From NCBI RefSeq assembly GCF_021412585.1, contig NZ_JAKCMI010000007.1, positions 1 to 64,000 on the forward strand: DNA of 64,000 nt, read 5' to 3'. The stretch comes from Halomonas alkalisoli. Lineage in GTDB: Bacteria; Pseudomonadota; Gammaproteobacteria; Pseudomonadales; Halomonadaceae. The notes beneath the pieces were generated by a model, which was not told the origin of the DNA, ran no database searches, and saw only the letters and a program-made list of their open reading frames with translations. The position numbers and the translations under genes are program-made. The stretch's first letter is position 1, and every line of letters starts with the position of its first letter. Shown here one piece after another: positions 7,901 to 14,817 of the stretch.

Positions 7901-8119
7901 CAGCGCCTGACCCAGCTGATGGCGGCGGAGCCCTGCGCCTGGGGCGAGCACCACCGGGCTCTGATCGAAGCTCACGCCGATTGGCTGGAAAACGGCCAGA
8001 AGAGCGGTGAGAAGAGCAGCGAGGCGAGCGCCCTGGAAGCCTTACGAGCGTGCTGGCACCGTGGCGAAGCCGCTGGCCTGCTGATGACGCTGCCTTGCCT
8101 TGCTGCCAGGCGGTGCTAG
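4940..8119 (+). CDS. XRE-type HTH regulator with AAA ATPase and TPR domains
   Basis: GTG 4940 is preferred because aaagga stands 8 bases upstream; ATG 4910 is also open. From this start (1059 aa): an XRE/Cro helix-turn-helix at about residues 10-70 (LGLSQEALAEYC, SIASIKRAESGK); a region at about 95-190 that resembles a degenerate class III nucleotide-cyclase domain (FGGSLAEGGTALFGLP, then the AQRGLLCAATLVEQG helix) without catalytic metal-binding Asp residues; an ATPase with Walker A GVAGIGKTRL at about 250 and Walker B LLVVEDLHWAD at about 384; and long TPR-like helical repeats to the end. This is the STAND-type layout of MalT-like signal-responsive regulators, with an XRE domain in place of the usual LuxR or SARP domain. 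It overlaps the convergent FAD oxidoreductase gene by 78 bp. The ligand and targets are unknown. Confidence 0.8.
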   Translation: MIIPQDGRLRLDRERLKQHRKRLGLSQEALAEYCFDRRLCVSIASIKRAESGKAVLYRTARHLAEIYEVEVEALSVEAEEASVVASDIEEMESARVLIQLHAVAAEQSALASWVQHFGGSLAEGGTALFGLPRAYRSDAQRGLLCAATLVEQGVASSVYLQAGHWPTTEPPAIAKDPSGVWVERGVAVQLAERFVFDDEGGEWLRYRRPRDEAHEARFDLVGRRVELGQLQAILESTRAYQAGHLVYIRGVAGIGKTRLSAEFAEMAAAHADHHQAEVLDFGTRADEGPLMQLTRSLLQTTGEAQGEMQGEVKGEALDEAQLLARLSALRLPVDHAMLLRPLLGLAQPEEAQSLYAAMTPATRSQRLVQALRDVLLARSIHRPQLLVVEDLHWADEALLATLTGLLQETQDAPVIWLFTSRLEQDPLETRLRPQLPELPLTLIELPPLRAQEAEALVASFGTVPAEHAARCVTQAQGNPLFLTQLLLFHPHRSLPASLANLVQTKLDQLTDLDRRAMCIAAVMGQRFSLASLQEVLGQADYLPELPQRYSLVRPLGEGSYRFVHDLILQGIYEGIPKIQRDRLHLRLAELYGEAEPGLRARHLHRARSLEAPSAFLQAVAAEMVRYRHEEALSLLKQCRSIDYAPKDEYRLMLLQGQVAMATGQIQAAREHFEAARAFAREECQRITADLWLARVLNMLDALEAEEAILDGLLPLAEALEDPLPLAEALYLKGNLYFPRGDFATSRAYHTRALEQARRGGDVRTEIQALSGLGDAHYAEGQMRSTLELFDHCVTLCRAHGHADLEASNLFMLGTARIYANDTETALADCFDAAELGKRVGNRRAEVVARLTAGWILISQGNPHAADEQVEQALTVARGLGSGRFEAFLLESRARVELITGRLAEARASIERAWQLVEQNGLKAFIGPWVLGTRALLEEEPEVRLATLQQGEALLDAGCVGHNGYRFLIAAAEVSLLDQRPDAARHYAQRLTQLMAAEPCAWGEHHRALIEAHADWLENGQKSGEKSSEASALEALRACWHRGEAAGLLMTLPCLAARRC

Positions 8120-9769
8120 CCGCAGGGGGTTAGTCCGACGCTCCGGTGCCGCCAGCAGCAGGGCGACGAGATGCGCTGATTGTTCCAGGCACTGTTCCTG
8201 CAGGCCGGCACCGCGAGTCCAGCCGCCGGCAAACAGCAGCGGGCAACCATCCTGATGGCCCTCGAAGCGCCGCCGGGCAGTGCTCTGGTTATAGCGCTCG
8301 ATCTCCGCTTGCGCCTCCAGGCAGTTGGCATCCAGCACGTTGTGCTTGAACAGGGTCCAGGCCTTGGCCTCCAGGGCGCTGTCCAGCGGCGGCAGCCGGT
8401 CGCGGTAGCCTGACTCGCTGGGTGCGGTGGCCGCCAGCGCTACGGGCGCGTCCAGGGGTGAGGACTGTCGCTCGAGCATCTCGCTGCGGGGAATCCGGTT
8501 GAGGTCGTCCACCAGGGAGACGAAGTACTGCGGCAGGCCTGCCTGATTGTAGGCGGGGTTCTCGGCATCGTTCTGGTGGCGGTTCGCCACGTAGTCGATA
8601 CGGTAGGGGAAGAAGGTGTCCTCGGGGTTACGCACTTCGATGTTGTAGGTGCGCCACAGGTTGCGATTGGGTGGCAGGCGGGCGGCGTCGGTGTGGCAGA
8701 CGCTGAAGCTGCGGGTGTAGCGCACTTTGCCGAGGATATGCCGCAGCTCCCGCTGGGTGTCGCTCAGGCCGTCGCCGAAGGTCAGCAGCGGCAGGACGTC
8801 TTCGGCATGGGTGGCCATGATCAGCAGGTCGGCCTCCCAGCGGCGTTCGCCGGGATCACGCTCTATTAGCGTCACGCCCTGGGTCGAGAGGCTTGCCTCT
8901 ACCTCGATGCCGCGCAGGATCTGAACGCGGGGTCCCGGCGTATTCGGGTTGGTGATATGCGCGGCCAGGGCCTCCAGCCAGTGCTGGGCGCCGTGCTCGA
9001 AGTAGCGGCGGTCCGGGGGCGAGCCGCCCTCCTGAATGCGGTAATACTCGAAGGGAGCCTGGAGCGGCATGCCGCCCGGGCCGCGATCGTCGGCGAAGTA
9101 CATGGCCGAGATGCGGGGGTGGTAGATGGTCTGGCGGATACGCTCCAGCCGGGCCGGCAGCTCAGGGTCCTGCCAGTCGATGGGGACTCTCAGCCGGTCC
9201 GCCGCTGCGGCCAGCATATCGGCGGGGGCGGCGATACAGGCATCGAAGAAGTCATCGACCGTATAGCGCGGCGTAACGCGGCGATCCTCCACCAGGGCGA
9301 TGGCGCTTTGGTGAACCACCGGGATCAGCAACGCCAGCCGGCCTCCATCGACCTTGCTCAACTCATGGGCCGGGTCACTGACGCCGCGGAACAGGTCCCT
9401 GTCGTCGGTCAGGGCGATGCTCCCGTCACGGCTGAAATAGCTCTCGGTGTTCTCCAGGGGCTTCATGCGCTCCAGCTCGCCGATCTCGCTGAGTATCGTG
9501 CGCAGGCGGTGGTAGGTCGCCAGGTTGACGTCATTGACCCCCAGGTCGGCCCAGCGGCGGTAGGGCGAGTCGGGCTTTCCCGGATGGCGCCGACAGCCCA
9601 GGTCGACCCACACCGTCTCGGCATTGCCGCCCAGGTTGGCCTTGCGCTCGAAGATGGTGACCTCGAGCTGCCGGGCCGCCTCGCTGCCAAACTTCTGTAG
9701 GTAGTAGGCCAGCGATAGGCCGGAGACGCCGCCGCCGATGATGGCGACTCGCAGCGGTGCATGGTCCAT
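8042..9769 (-). CDS. FAD-dependent oxidoreductase, amine-oxidase-like
   Basis: The start at ATG 9769 (MDHAPLRVAIIGGG) has gggggc upstream; an in-frame upstream ATG at 9838 is less likely. The N-terminus carries a dinucleotide-binding fold (VAIIGGGVSGLSLAYYL, followed by a strand ending in FERK), the signature of FAD amine oxidases, protoporphyrinogen oxidase-like proteins and phytoene desaturases. GGNAETVWVDLG fits the second FAD contact, and a C-terminal LLFAGGWTRGAGLQEQCLEQ segment matches the closing FAD-binding motif. About 575 aa with no signal peptide. The substrate cannot be told. The last codons overlap the 3' end of the convergent XRE-ATPase gene. It is divergent from the TPR-LuxR gene, with 187 bp between start codons, so the two may share control. 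Confidence 0.75.
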   Translation of the reverse strand: MDHAPLRVAIIGGGVSGLSLAYYLQKFGSEAARQLEVTIFERKANLGGNAETVWVDLGCRRHPGKPDSPYRRWADLGVNDVNLATYHRLRTILSEIGELERMKPLENTESYFSRDGSIALTDDRDLFRGVSDPAHELSKVDGGRLALLIPVVHQSAIALVEDRRVTPRYTVDDFFDACIAAPADMLAAAADRLRVPIDWQDPELPARLERIRQTIYHPRISAMYFADDRGPGGMPLQAPFEYYRIQEGGSPPDRRYFEHGAQHWLEALAAHITNPNTPGPRVQILRGIEVEASLSTQGVTLIERDPGERRWEADLLIMATHAEDVLPLLTFGDGLSDTQRELRHILGKVRYTRSFSVCHTDAARLPPNRNLWRTYNIEVRNPEDTFFPYRIDYVANRHQNDAENPAYNQAGLPQYFVSLVDDLNRIPRSEMLERQSSPLDAPVALAATAPSESGYRDRLPPLDSALEAKAWTLFKHNVLDANCLEAQAEIERYNQSTARRRFEGHQDGCPLLFAGGWTRGAGLQEQCLEQSAHLVALLLAAPERRTNPLRLAPPGSKARQRHQQASGFATVPARS

Positions 9770-9956
9770 GATGGTGCCCCCAGGAAATTGTTTCCCCAAG
9801 AATCCATCAAGAGCACGTCGCAACCAAGGGGGTGACATCAGCTGATACCGAAGTGATCCGTTGCGCTTCGGCGCCCCTGATCACACAGCCGGAATTTTGG
9901 CACCATGGAGCCTCTAGCGTGCTAGGTTTTCAAACGAATCGACAGCGGAGAGTGCC

Positions 9957-11582
9957 ATGTCATGCGCTGATTCGGACGAACCTTTACATCGCGCCGAGGA
10001 TGCCCTGCAGCGGGGTGACTGGCCCACGGCCCGCACCACTTTCAAGGAGGCACTGGAGGCCAGAGAGAGCGCCGAGGCCTACGAGGGTTTGAGTTGGGCC
10101 GCACTGGCCATGGATGCGGGCGATGAGGCGCTATGGGCCCGGCAGAACGCCTACCGGCTGTACAGGAAACAGAACGACCCTGTCAGTGCCGCGCGCATGG
10201 CCATGTGGGCCGGCAAGGACCACGAAGACTATCGTGGCGAGCTGGCAGTGGCCCGCGGCTGGCGGCAGCGCGCGCATCGCCTGCTGAAGGATCAGCCAAC
10301 GGTACCGGAACACGGCTGGCTCGCCCTGTTCGACTGCTGGGCATCCCTCAGCCACGATGAGGATCCTGCCCATGTCCAGCAGTGCGCCCGCACCGCGGTG
10401 GCCGTTTCTGAAGCTTGCGATGAACCCGACCTCGGCATCCTTGCCCTCGCCATGGAAGGGCTGGCGCTGGTCAGCGACGGTCGCGTGGAAGAGGGCATGG
10501 GGCGGCTTGACGAGGCGGCGGCTGCGGTTCTCGGCGGCGAACTGCGGCAGCCGATCTGGGAGCTGCCCATCCTGTGCTGGCTGATCTTTGCCTGCGAACG
10601 GGTCCGCGATTTCGGCCACGCCGCCGAGTGGTGCGAGATGATGCGTACCGCCGCCGAACGCCTGGAACACACGGCCAGCCAGGGGATCTGCCGCGCGCAT
10701 TACGCCACGATACTGGCCTGCCGCGGTCGATGGCAGGAGGCCGAGGCGACCCTGAGTGAGGCTGCGGCCTGTTTCAAGGCCAGTTGGCCGCCACAGACCG
10801 CGGAGACCACGATCCGTCTGGGCGATCTGCGACGGCGCCAGGGGCGTCTGGGCGAGGCCGAAGCGTTGATGCGGCCGCTGGAGTGGCATCCACTGGCCAT
10901 GCTCGGCCTGGCCGAGATCGCCCTGGAGTGCGGCCGGCTCCAGGAAGCCGAGGAGCGGGTCGAGACCTATTTACGCCATATCCCCGAAAGCAACCGCCTT
11001 GGCCGTGCTGGGGCCTTGGAGCTGCAAGTGCGCACCTCCGCTGCATCCGGTGATCACACACGCACCACCCAGGCCACCGAGGAACTGCAAGCCATAGCGT
11101 CGGCCGTGGGCACCGGCCCCCTGCAGGGGGCGGCGTGCTTCGCCGCCGGGGTTCTCGCCCGCGCAACGGGCGATATGCAGCACGCCCGTGCCTGTCTCGA
11201 GGATGCTGTTGCCGCCTATGAACGCAGCGGCACTCCCTTTGAAGCGGCTCATGCCCGGCTGGAGCTCGCTGCGGTCCTCTCCGCACTGGAGCGCCCGGAG
11301 CGTGCCCGGGCCGAGACAGCCAGTGCACGACGCACTCTGGAACACCTGGGTGTCCAGGTCCGGCTTCATCAAGGCAGTACCTCCGAACCACCGCCTCTCA
11401 CGCCGCGGCAGGTCGAGATACTTCGCCTGGTTGCCAAGGGGCTGAGTGACGCGGAGATTGCCTCGGCGCTGGGTATCAGCACGCATACAGTGCACCGGCA
11501 TGTGGCCAATATCCTGTTGCGCCTGGACGCACCCACCCGCGCCGCAGCGGCGACGCAGGCCGCGATCGCCGGCCTCATCTAG
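9957..11582 (+). CDS. TPR-domain LuxR-type transcriptional regulator
   Basis: ATG 9957 is preceded by cggagag. The first ~450 residues are helical TPR-like repeats (for example AEDALQRGDWPTARTTFKEA, GRLGEAEALMRP). The last ~65 residues form a LuxR/FixJ helix-turn-helix (LTPRQVEILRLVAKGLSDAE, then ISTHTVHRHVANILLRL). No receiver domain or ATPase domain is present, so it differs from MalT-type regulators. Such proteins are cytoplasmic DNA-binding regulators whose TPR part probably senses a partner protein or ligand. The neighbouring FAD oxidoreductase (divergent) and NmrA-like reductase (downstream) are plausible targets, by inference from position. Confidence 0.8.
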   Translation: MSCADSDEPLHRAEDALQRGDWPTARTTFKEALEARESAEAYEGLSWAALAMDAGDEALWARQNAYRLYRKQNDPVSAARMAMWAGKDHEDYRGELAVARGWRQRAHRLLKDQPTVPEHGWLALFDCWASLSHDEDPAHVQQCARTAVAVSEACDEPDLGILALAMEGLALVSDGRVEEGMGRLDEAAAAVLGGELRQPIWELPILCWLIFACERVRDFGHAAEWCEMMRTAAERLEHTASQGICRAHYATILACRGRWQEAEATLSEAAACFKASWPPQTAETTIRLGDLRRRQGRLGEAEALMRPLEWHPLAMLGLAEIALECGRLQEAEERVETYLRHIPESNRLGRAGALELQVRTSAASGDHTRTTQATEELQAIASAVGTGPLQGAACFAAGVLARATGDMQHARACLEDAVAAYERSGTPFEAAHARLELAAVLSALERPERARAETASARRTLEHLGVQVRLHQGSTSEPPPLTPRQVEILRLVAKGLSDAEIASALGISTHTVHRHVANILLRLDAPTRAAAATQAAIAGLI

Positions 11583-11684
11583 TTTCCCCGTGCCCGCCCA
11601 TGGCCTGAACAGGCCATCCCACGAATTTCCCCCCATGGCCCATCTGCGCGAAGCGCCAGCCCTCACTTAGTCGCTAGTCTCGGA

Positions 11685-11718
11685 TTCAACGGCTTACGGT
11701 TCGATCGAAGCCGTTGAA
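11685..11718 (+). promoter_or_regulatory. nested palindrome upstream of the NmrA-like gene
   Basis: ttcaacggctt at 11685-11695 is the exact inverse of aagccgttgaa at 11708-11718. The loop contains a second palindrome, ttcgatcgaa at 11700-11709. It lies just before the ggaggaggt ribosome-binding site of the gene at 11747. It could be a dimeric-regulator operator or an mRNA hairpin close to the Shine-Dalgarno sequence. Confidence 0.5.
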
Positions 11719-11746
11719 CTGAAACCATCGACGGAGGAGGTGCAAC

Positions 11747-12589
11747 ATGATTCTTGTCACAGGCGCATCCGGGACCATCGGCTCCGAACTGCTGCGGGAA
11801 CTGGTGAGGCAGGGTGAACCCGTGCGCGCAGCGGTCCATGTGCGGCCGCTGCATGTCGACGGGGTGGACACCTGCAGCATCGACTACGATCGGGCCGAGA
11901 CGCTGCCACCGGCGCTCGAAGGGATCGATACTCTGTTTCTTCTCTCGCAGAAGGTCGCCCACGAAAAACCCATGGTCGATGCTGCCCGGGAGGCCGGGGT
12001 CCGGCGCATTGTCTACATCTCGTCCTTCGGGGCGGACACGGATACGTTCATCGTCGGCCAGCTGCACCGGGAGATCGAGCTGCGGATTCAGGAGACGGGC
12101 ATGGCCTGGACATTTCTGCGTCCCAACTACCTGATGCAGAATTTCATCACCCTCATGGGCGACGACATCCGCAACGAGGACGCCTTCTACGACTCCATCG
12201 GTGATGCCCGTGTCAGCCGCATCGACACCCGCGACATCAGCCACGTCGCCGCCCGGGTGCTGACCGAGTCCGGCCACGAGAATTGCGCCTACGAGCTCAG
12301 CGGTCCCGAGGCCATCACCCATCACCATGCGGCCGAGGTGCTCTCCGAAGCGCTGGGGCGACGCATCCGGTACGTGGAACTGGACGACGACAGCTTCCGG
12401 CGCCGACTGATCTCGCAGGGCGTGCCCGAGGACTTCGCCGGATTCATCGAAGACGTCAACCGTCGCAACCGCAACGGCGAAACCCACGACGACAGGCTCA
12501 CCGACCACGTCCGGAACATCCTGGGCCGGGAGCCGACACCGTTCTCCCGGTTCTGCCGGGATTACGCGCCACTGCTTGAACGGCAATGA
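11747..12589 (+). CDS. NmrA-like NAD(P)-binding protein (atypical SDR)
   Basis: Strong ribosome-binding site (ggaggagg) ahead of ATG 11747. The N-terminus has the Rossmann motif ILVTGASGTIGSELLRELV with the GxxGxxG spacing of NmrA/atypical short-chain dehydrogenases, followed by repeating beta-alpha units (GIDTLFLLSQKV, GVRRIVYISSFGAD). The catalytic YxxxK of classical SDRs is not evident, as usual for NmrA-type proteins that act as redox sensors or quinone or isoflavone-type reductases. At 280 aa the length is typical. A C-terminal segment (RNGETHDDRLTDHVRNILGR, then PTPFSRFCRDYAP) matches the NAD(P)H:quinone reductase-like subgroup. It stands alone on the strand; the upstream palindrome suggests its own regulation. 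Confidence 0.8.
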   Translation: MILVTGASGTIGSELLRELVRQGEPVRAAVHVRPLHVDGVDTCSIDYDRAETLPPALEGIDTLFLLSQKVAHEKPMVDAAREAGVRRIVYISSFGADTDTFIVGQLHREIELRIQETGMAWTFLRPNYLMQNFITLMGDDIRNEDAFYDSIGDARVSRIDTRDISHVAARVLTESGHENCAYELSGPEAITHHHAAEVLSEALGRRIRYVELDDDSFRRRLISQGVPEDFAGFIEDVNRRNRNGETHDDRLTDHVRNILGREPTPFSRFCRDYAPLLERQ

Positions 12590-12701
12590 GCCTGCGCAGA
12601 CGTGCCGTTATGAATGTCAAAAGCATGACAAGCCCAGGCCGGGCGACAGAGTGAACCGGGACATCGGTTAATCCTGCCACCCGCCCGGCCCGGGTATCGG
12701 G

Positions 12702-13535
12702 TTACTTGCGGCGGCCGGTAATCAGCAGGTATTCCCGACGGATATGGATACCGGCGTCCGTGGTGTATTTCCCGTGGTAGTCGTCGATATCCTGCCGGAA
12801 GGCTTCCTGCTCGCTGGCGGAGAGGTTGTTCATCACCTGGCGGATGGGCCCGAAACCGCGGGCATACCAGTCCCAGGCATCTTTCACGTTGTCGAAATAG
12901 TGATTGTTGATTCCCGGTTCGAACCACAGTTCGAAATGCTCTCCCAACAGGGCCCTGGCGTGATCCGGGTCGCCCCAGGCCAGCGGCGAGGGTTCGGGAG
13001 GCGGGTCCCCGCTGTGCTTGCCGATCACTCCGAAAAAATCCAGTACCGCACCTTCGGCGGCCCATACGGCCAGCGACAGGCGCCCGCCCGAGCGGCAGAC
13101 CCGTGCCAGTTCGCGGGCTGCCTGTGCCTGGTCGGCGGCAAACATCACCCCGAAGGTGGAGATCACACCGTCGAAACTGCCATCCTCGAACGGCAGCTGT
13201 TCGGCATCCGCCTGCTGGAAACGGATCGGTGGCTGCATATGGGCGGACAAGTCCTCGGCCGCGTCCAGCAGCCCCGAGGCAATATCCACGGCGGTCACAT
13301 GCGCTCCGTATCGGGCTGCATTGCGTGCGCTCCAGCCCGTGCCGGTCGCGACATCGAGAATATGCTGTCCGGGTTGTGGGTTGAGCCTCTGCACCGCATG
13401 GGCGAGGGCATCCGACACGCCGAAGCTGATGTTGTCATAGTCCTGCCCGCCAAGGTTCCAGGTACGGGCAGCGGCCTCATGATGGGGCCGAACCGCAGCC
13501 CCGGCGTATTCGTTTGAGGAATGCATCTGTTTCAT
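12702..13535 (-). CDS. SAM-dependent class I methyltransferase
   Basis: The start is ATG 13535 (MKQMHSSNEYAG), preceded by gaggagg; the frame is open further upstream. Motif I, HILDVATGTGWSARNAARYG, is the SAM-binding loop, followed by VTAVDIASGLL (acidic residue for the ribose), QADAEQLPFEDGSFDGVIST (motifs II-III) and RVCRSGGRLSLAVWA. This is the pattern of small-molecule methyltransferases of the UbiE/COQ5-like Methyltransf_11 group; the length of 277 aa fits. The substrate is unknown. The gene is divergent from a TetR regulator gene with a palindromic site between them, so it is probably repressed by that regulator. Confidence 0.85.
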   Translation of the reverse strand: MKQMHSSNEYAGAAVRPHHEAAARTWNLGGQDYDNISFGVSDALAHAVQRLNPQPGQHILDVATGTGWSARNAARYGAHVTAVDIASGLLDAAEDLSAHMQPPIRFQQADAEQLPFEDGSFDGVISTFGVMFAADQAQAARELARVCRSGGRLSLAVWAAEGAVLDFFGVIGKHSGDPPPEPSPLAWGDPDHARALLGEHFELWFEPGINNHYFDNVKDAWDWYARGFGPIRQVMNNLSASEQEAFRQDIDDYHGKYTTDAGIHIRREYLLITGRRK

Positions 13536-13630
13536 GATGGCCTCCTCGTCTTGTCTCGTATGAGCTGTGAGATGGCACTGTCTCGGTGCAGCCGGACCTT
13601 TTGAAGCCGGGACTAGACCGAGTATCATAT

Positions 13631-13650
13631 TATATAGACCGGTCGTCATA
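13631..13650. promoter_or_regulatory. probable TetR operator between methyltransferase and tetR genes
   Basis: tatatagaccggtcgtcata contains the perfect 8-bp palindrome gaccggtc at 13637-13644 and AT-rich flanks. The core resembles the TAGACC/GGTCTA half sites bound by several TetR-family repressors. It lies 34 bp before the tetR start and about 96 bp before the methyltransferase start. Confidence 0.55.
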
Positions 13651-13677
13651 TTCCGTCAATGCTGCTAAAAACCAGAT

Positions 13678-14256
13678 ATGGCCAAAACCACCAGAACCCG
13701 AATGATCGAAACGACCCTGCGCCTGATCCAGGCGAGGGGGCTCCATGGCGTCAGCCTCAACGATATCCTCAGCGAGAGCGGCGCTCCCCGGGGGTCACTG
13801 TATTTCCACTTCCCCGGCGGCAAGGAGACGCTGGTGCTGGAAGCCATGCAAGCAGGAATTGACGAGGCTTCTCAGGCCCTGCGGGAGAGCCTGGCACAAG
13901 CCACGACCCCGGCGGAGGGTGTGCGCCTGTTTTTCCGGGCCGCCGCGGCGGAGATGACAGATTCCGAATACCGCTTTGGCTGCCCTGTCGCCCCCATCAT
14001 TCTGGACGCGCCGGAGGTGTCCAGCGAACTGGCCACAGTCTGCCGGGCCGCGCTGGAAGATTGGACTCGGATGTACCACGATGTCCTCCAGGCGGCGGGG
14101 CTGGCGCCGGCACGGGCCGAGCGCCTTGCCCGGATGATCGTCGCCTGCCTGGAAGGCGCCCTGATCATGGCGCGCAGTCAACAGGCCAGCTGCATCATCA
14201 CCGAGGTGGGAGAAGAGGTATCCGATCTGGTCGCCACGGCCCTGGCCAGCGAGTAG
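13678..14256 (+). CDS. TetR/AcrR-family transcriptional regulator
   Basis: 192 aa. The N-terminal TetR helix-turn-helix is clear: TRTRMIETTLRLIQARGLHG, then VSLNDILSESGAPRGSLYFHFPGGKETLVLEA. The C-terminal ligand domain (FGCPVAPIILDAPEVSSELA) matches the YxaF/LmrA-like TetR group, whose members often control detoxification or flavoenzyme genes. Divergent from the methyltransferase gene with a gaccggtc palindrome in the shared intergenic region. The following AraC fragment begins directly at its stop codon, so DNA downstream was rearranged. Confidence 0.88.
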   Translation: MAKTTRTRMIETTLRLIQARGLHGVSLNDILSESGAPRGSLYFHFPGGKETLVLEAMQAGIDEASQALRESLAQATTPAEGVRLFFRAAAAEMTDSEYRFGCPVAPIILDAPEVSSELATVCRAALEDWTRMYHDVLQAAGLAPARAERLARMIVACLEGALIMARSQQASCIITEVGEEVSDLVATALASE

Positions 14257-14498
14257 CCCTGTTCCGCTTCCAGCGGCATTTTCGCAACGCAACCGGTTAC
14301 GCGCCGATCCGTTACGTGCAGGAGCTGCGCATCAACGAGGCTAAGCGGCTACTCGAGCAGAGCCATCGAGGAATCGACGACATCGCCCACACGGTCGGTT
14401 ATGAAGACTCGGCCTTCTTCTGGCGTCTGTTCAAGCGACAGGTTGGTGTAACGCCTGCGACGCATCGGCGCAAGTTCCAGCTGCCGCACAGTCGATGA
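14257..14498 (+). pseudogene. C-terminal fragment of an AraC-family regulator
   Basis: In the frame that starts right at the tetR stop codon, about 80 codons encode only the second half of an AraC DNA-binding domain: FQRHFRNATGYAPIRYVQEL, RINEAKRLLEQSHRGIDDIA, VGYEDSAFFWRLFKRQVGVT and HRRKF. The sensor domain and first helix-turn-helix are missing and no start codon fits. The sequence resembles the C-terminus of the GlxA-type regulator at 44153. It is a relic left by a deletion or recombination. Confidence 0.8.
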
Positions 14499-14657
14499 GA
14501 ATGTAGTGGGCGACACCACGCTCACTTGCGACCGATTTTGTAAGCCATTTCCTACACCGCTGTCGGCGAAGCCCCACAGATAACGGCTCTTGTCACTGGT
14601 ATGCTCTCCGCGTTCGGCACGATTGACTAATAAACGAATAACAGTGGTATCTCCAAA

Positions 14658-14799
14658 GGAAACGCTGAACAAATCGTCGAGCGAGATGAAGCGCAAGGCG
14701 CCCGGAGCGCAGGAACCGGAGCATATGGGGTATATGTGAGGATTCCGAGCACCGCGTAACGCAGCGATTCGTTCGTGTAGGCATTTGTGCAGTGTTTCC
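14658..14799 (+). mobile_element. 142-bp MITE with 4-bp target duplication (copy 1)
   Basis: Ends ggaaacgctgaacaaat and, inverted, ggaaacactgcacaaat form terminal inverted repeats. The element is flanked by caaa at 14654-14657 and caaa at 14800-14803. An inverted copy of exactly the same length lies at 62892-63033 with its own flanking duplication. There is no coding capacity. The 4-bp duplication fits mobilisation by an IS5-like transposase. It ends 18 bp before the vgrG start codon, so it may supply or disrupt promoter elements. Confidence 0.85.
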
Positions 14800-14817
14800 C
14801 AAACGCAGGGAGGCGTA

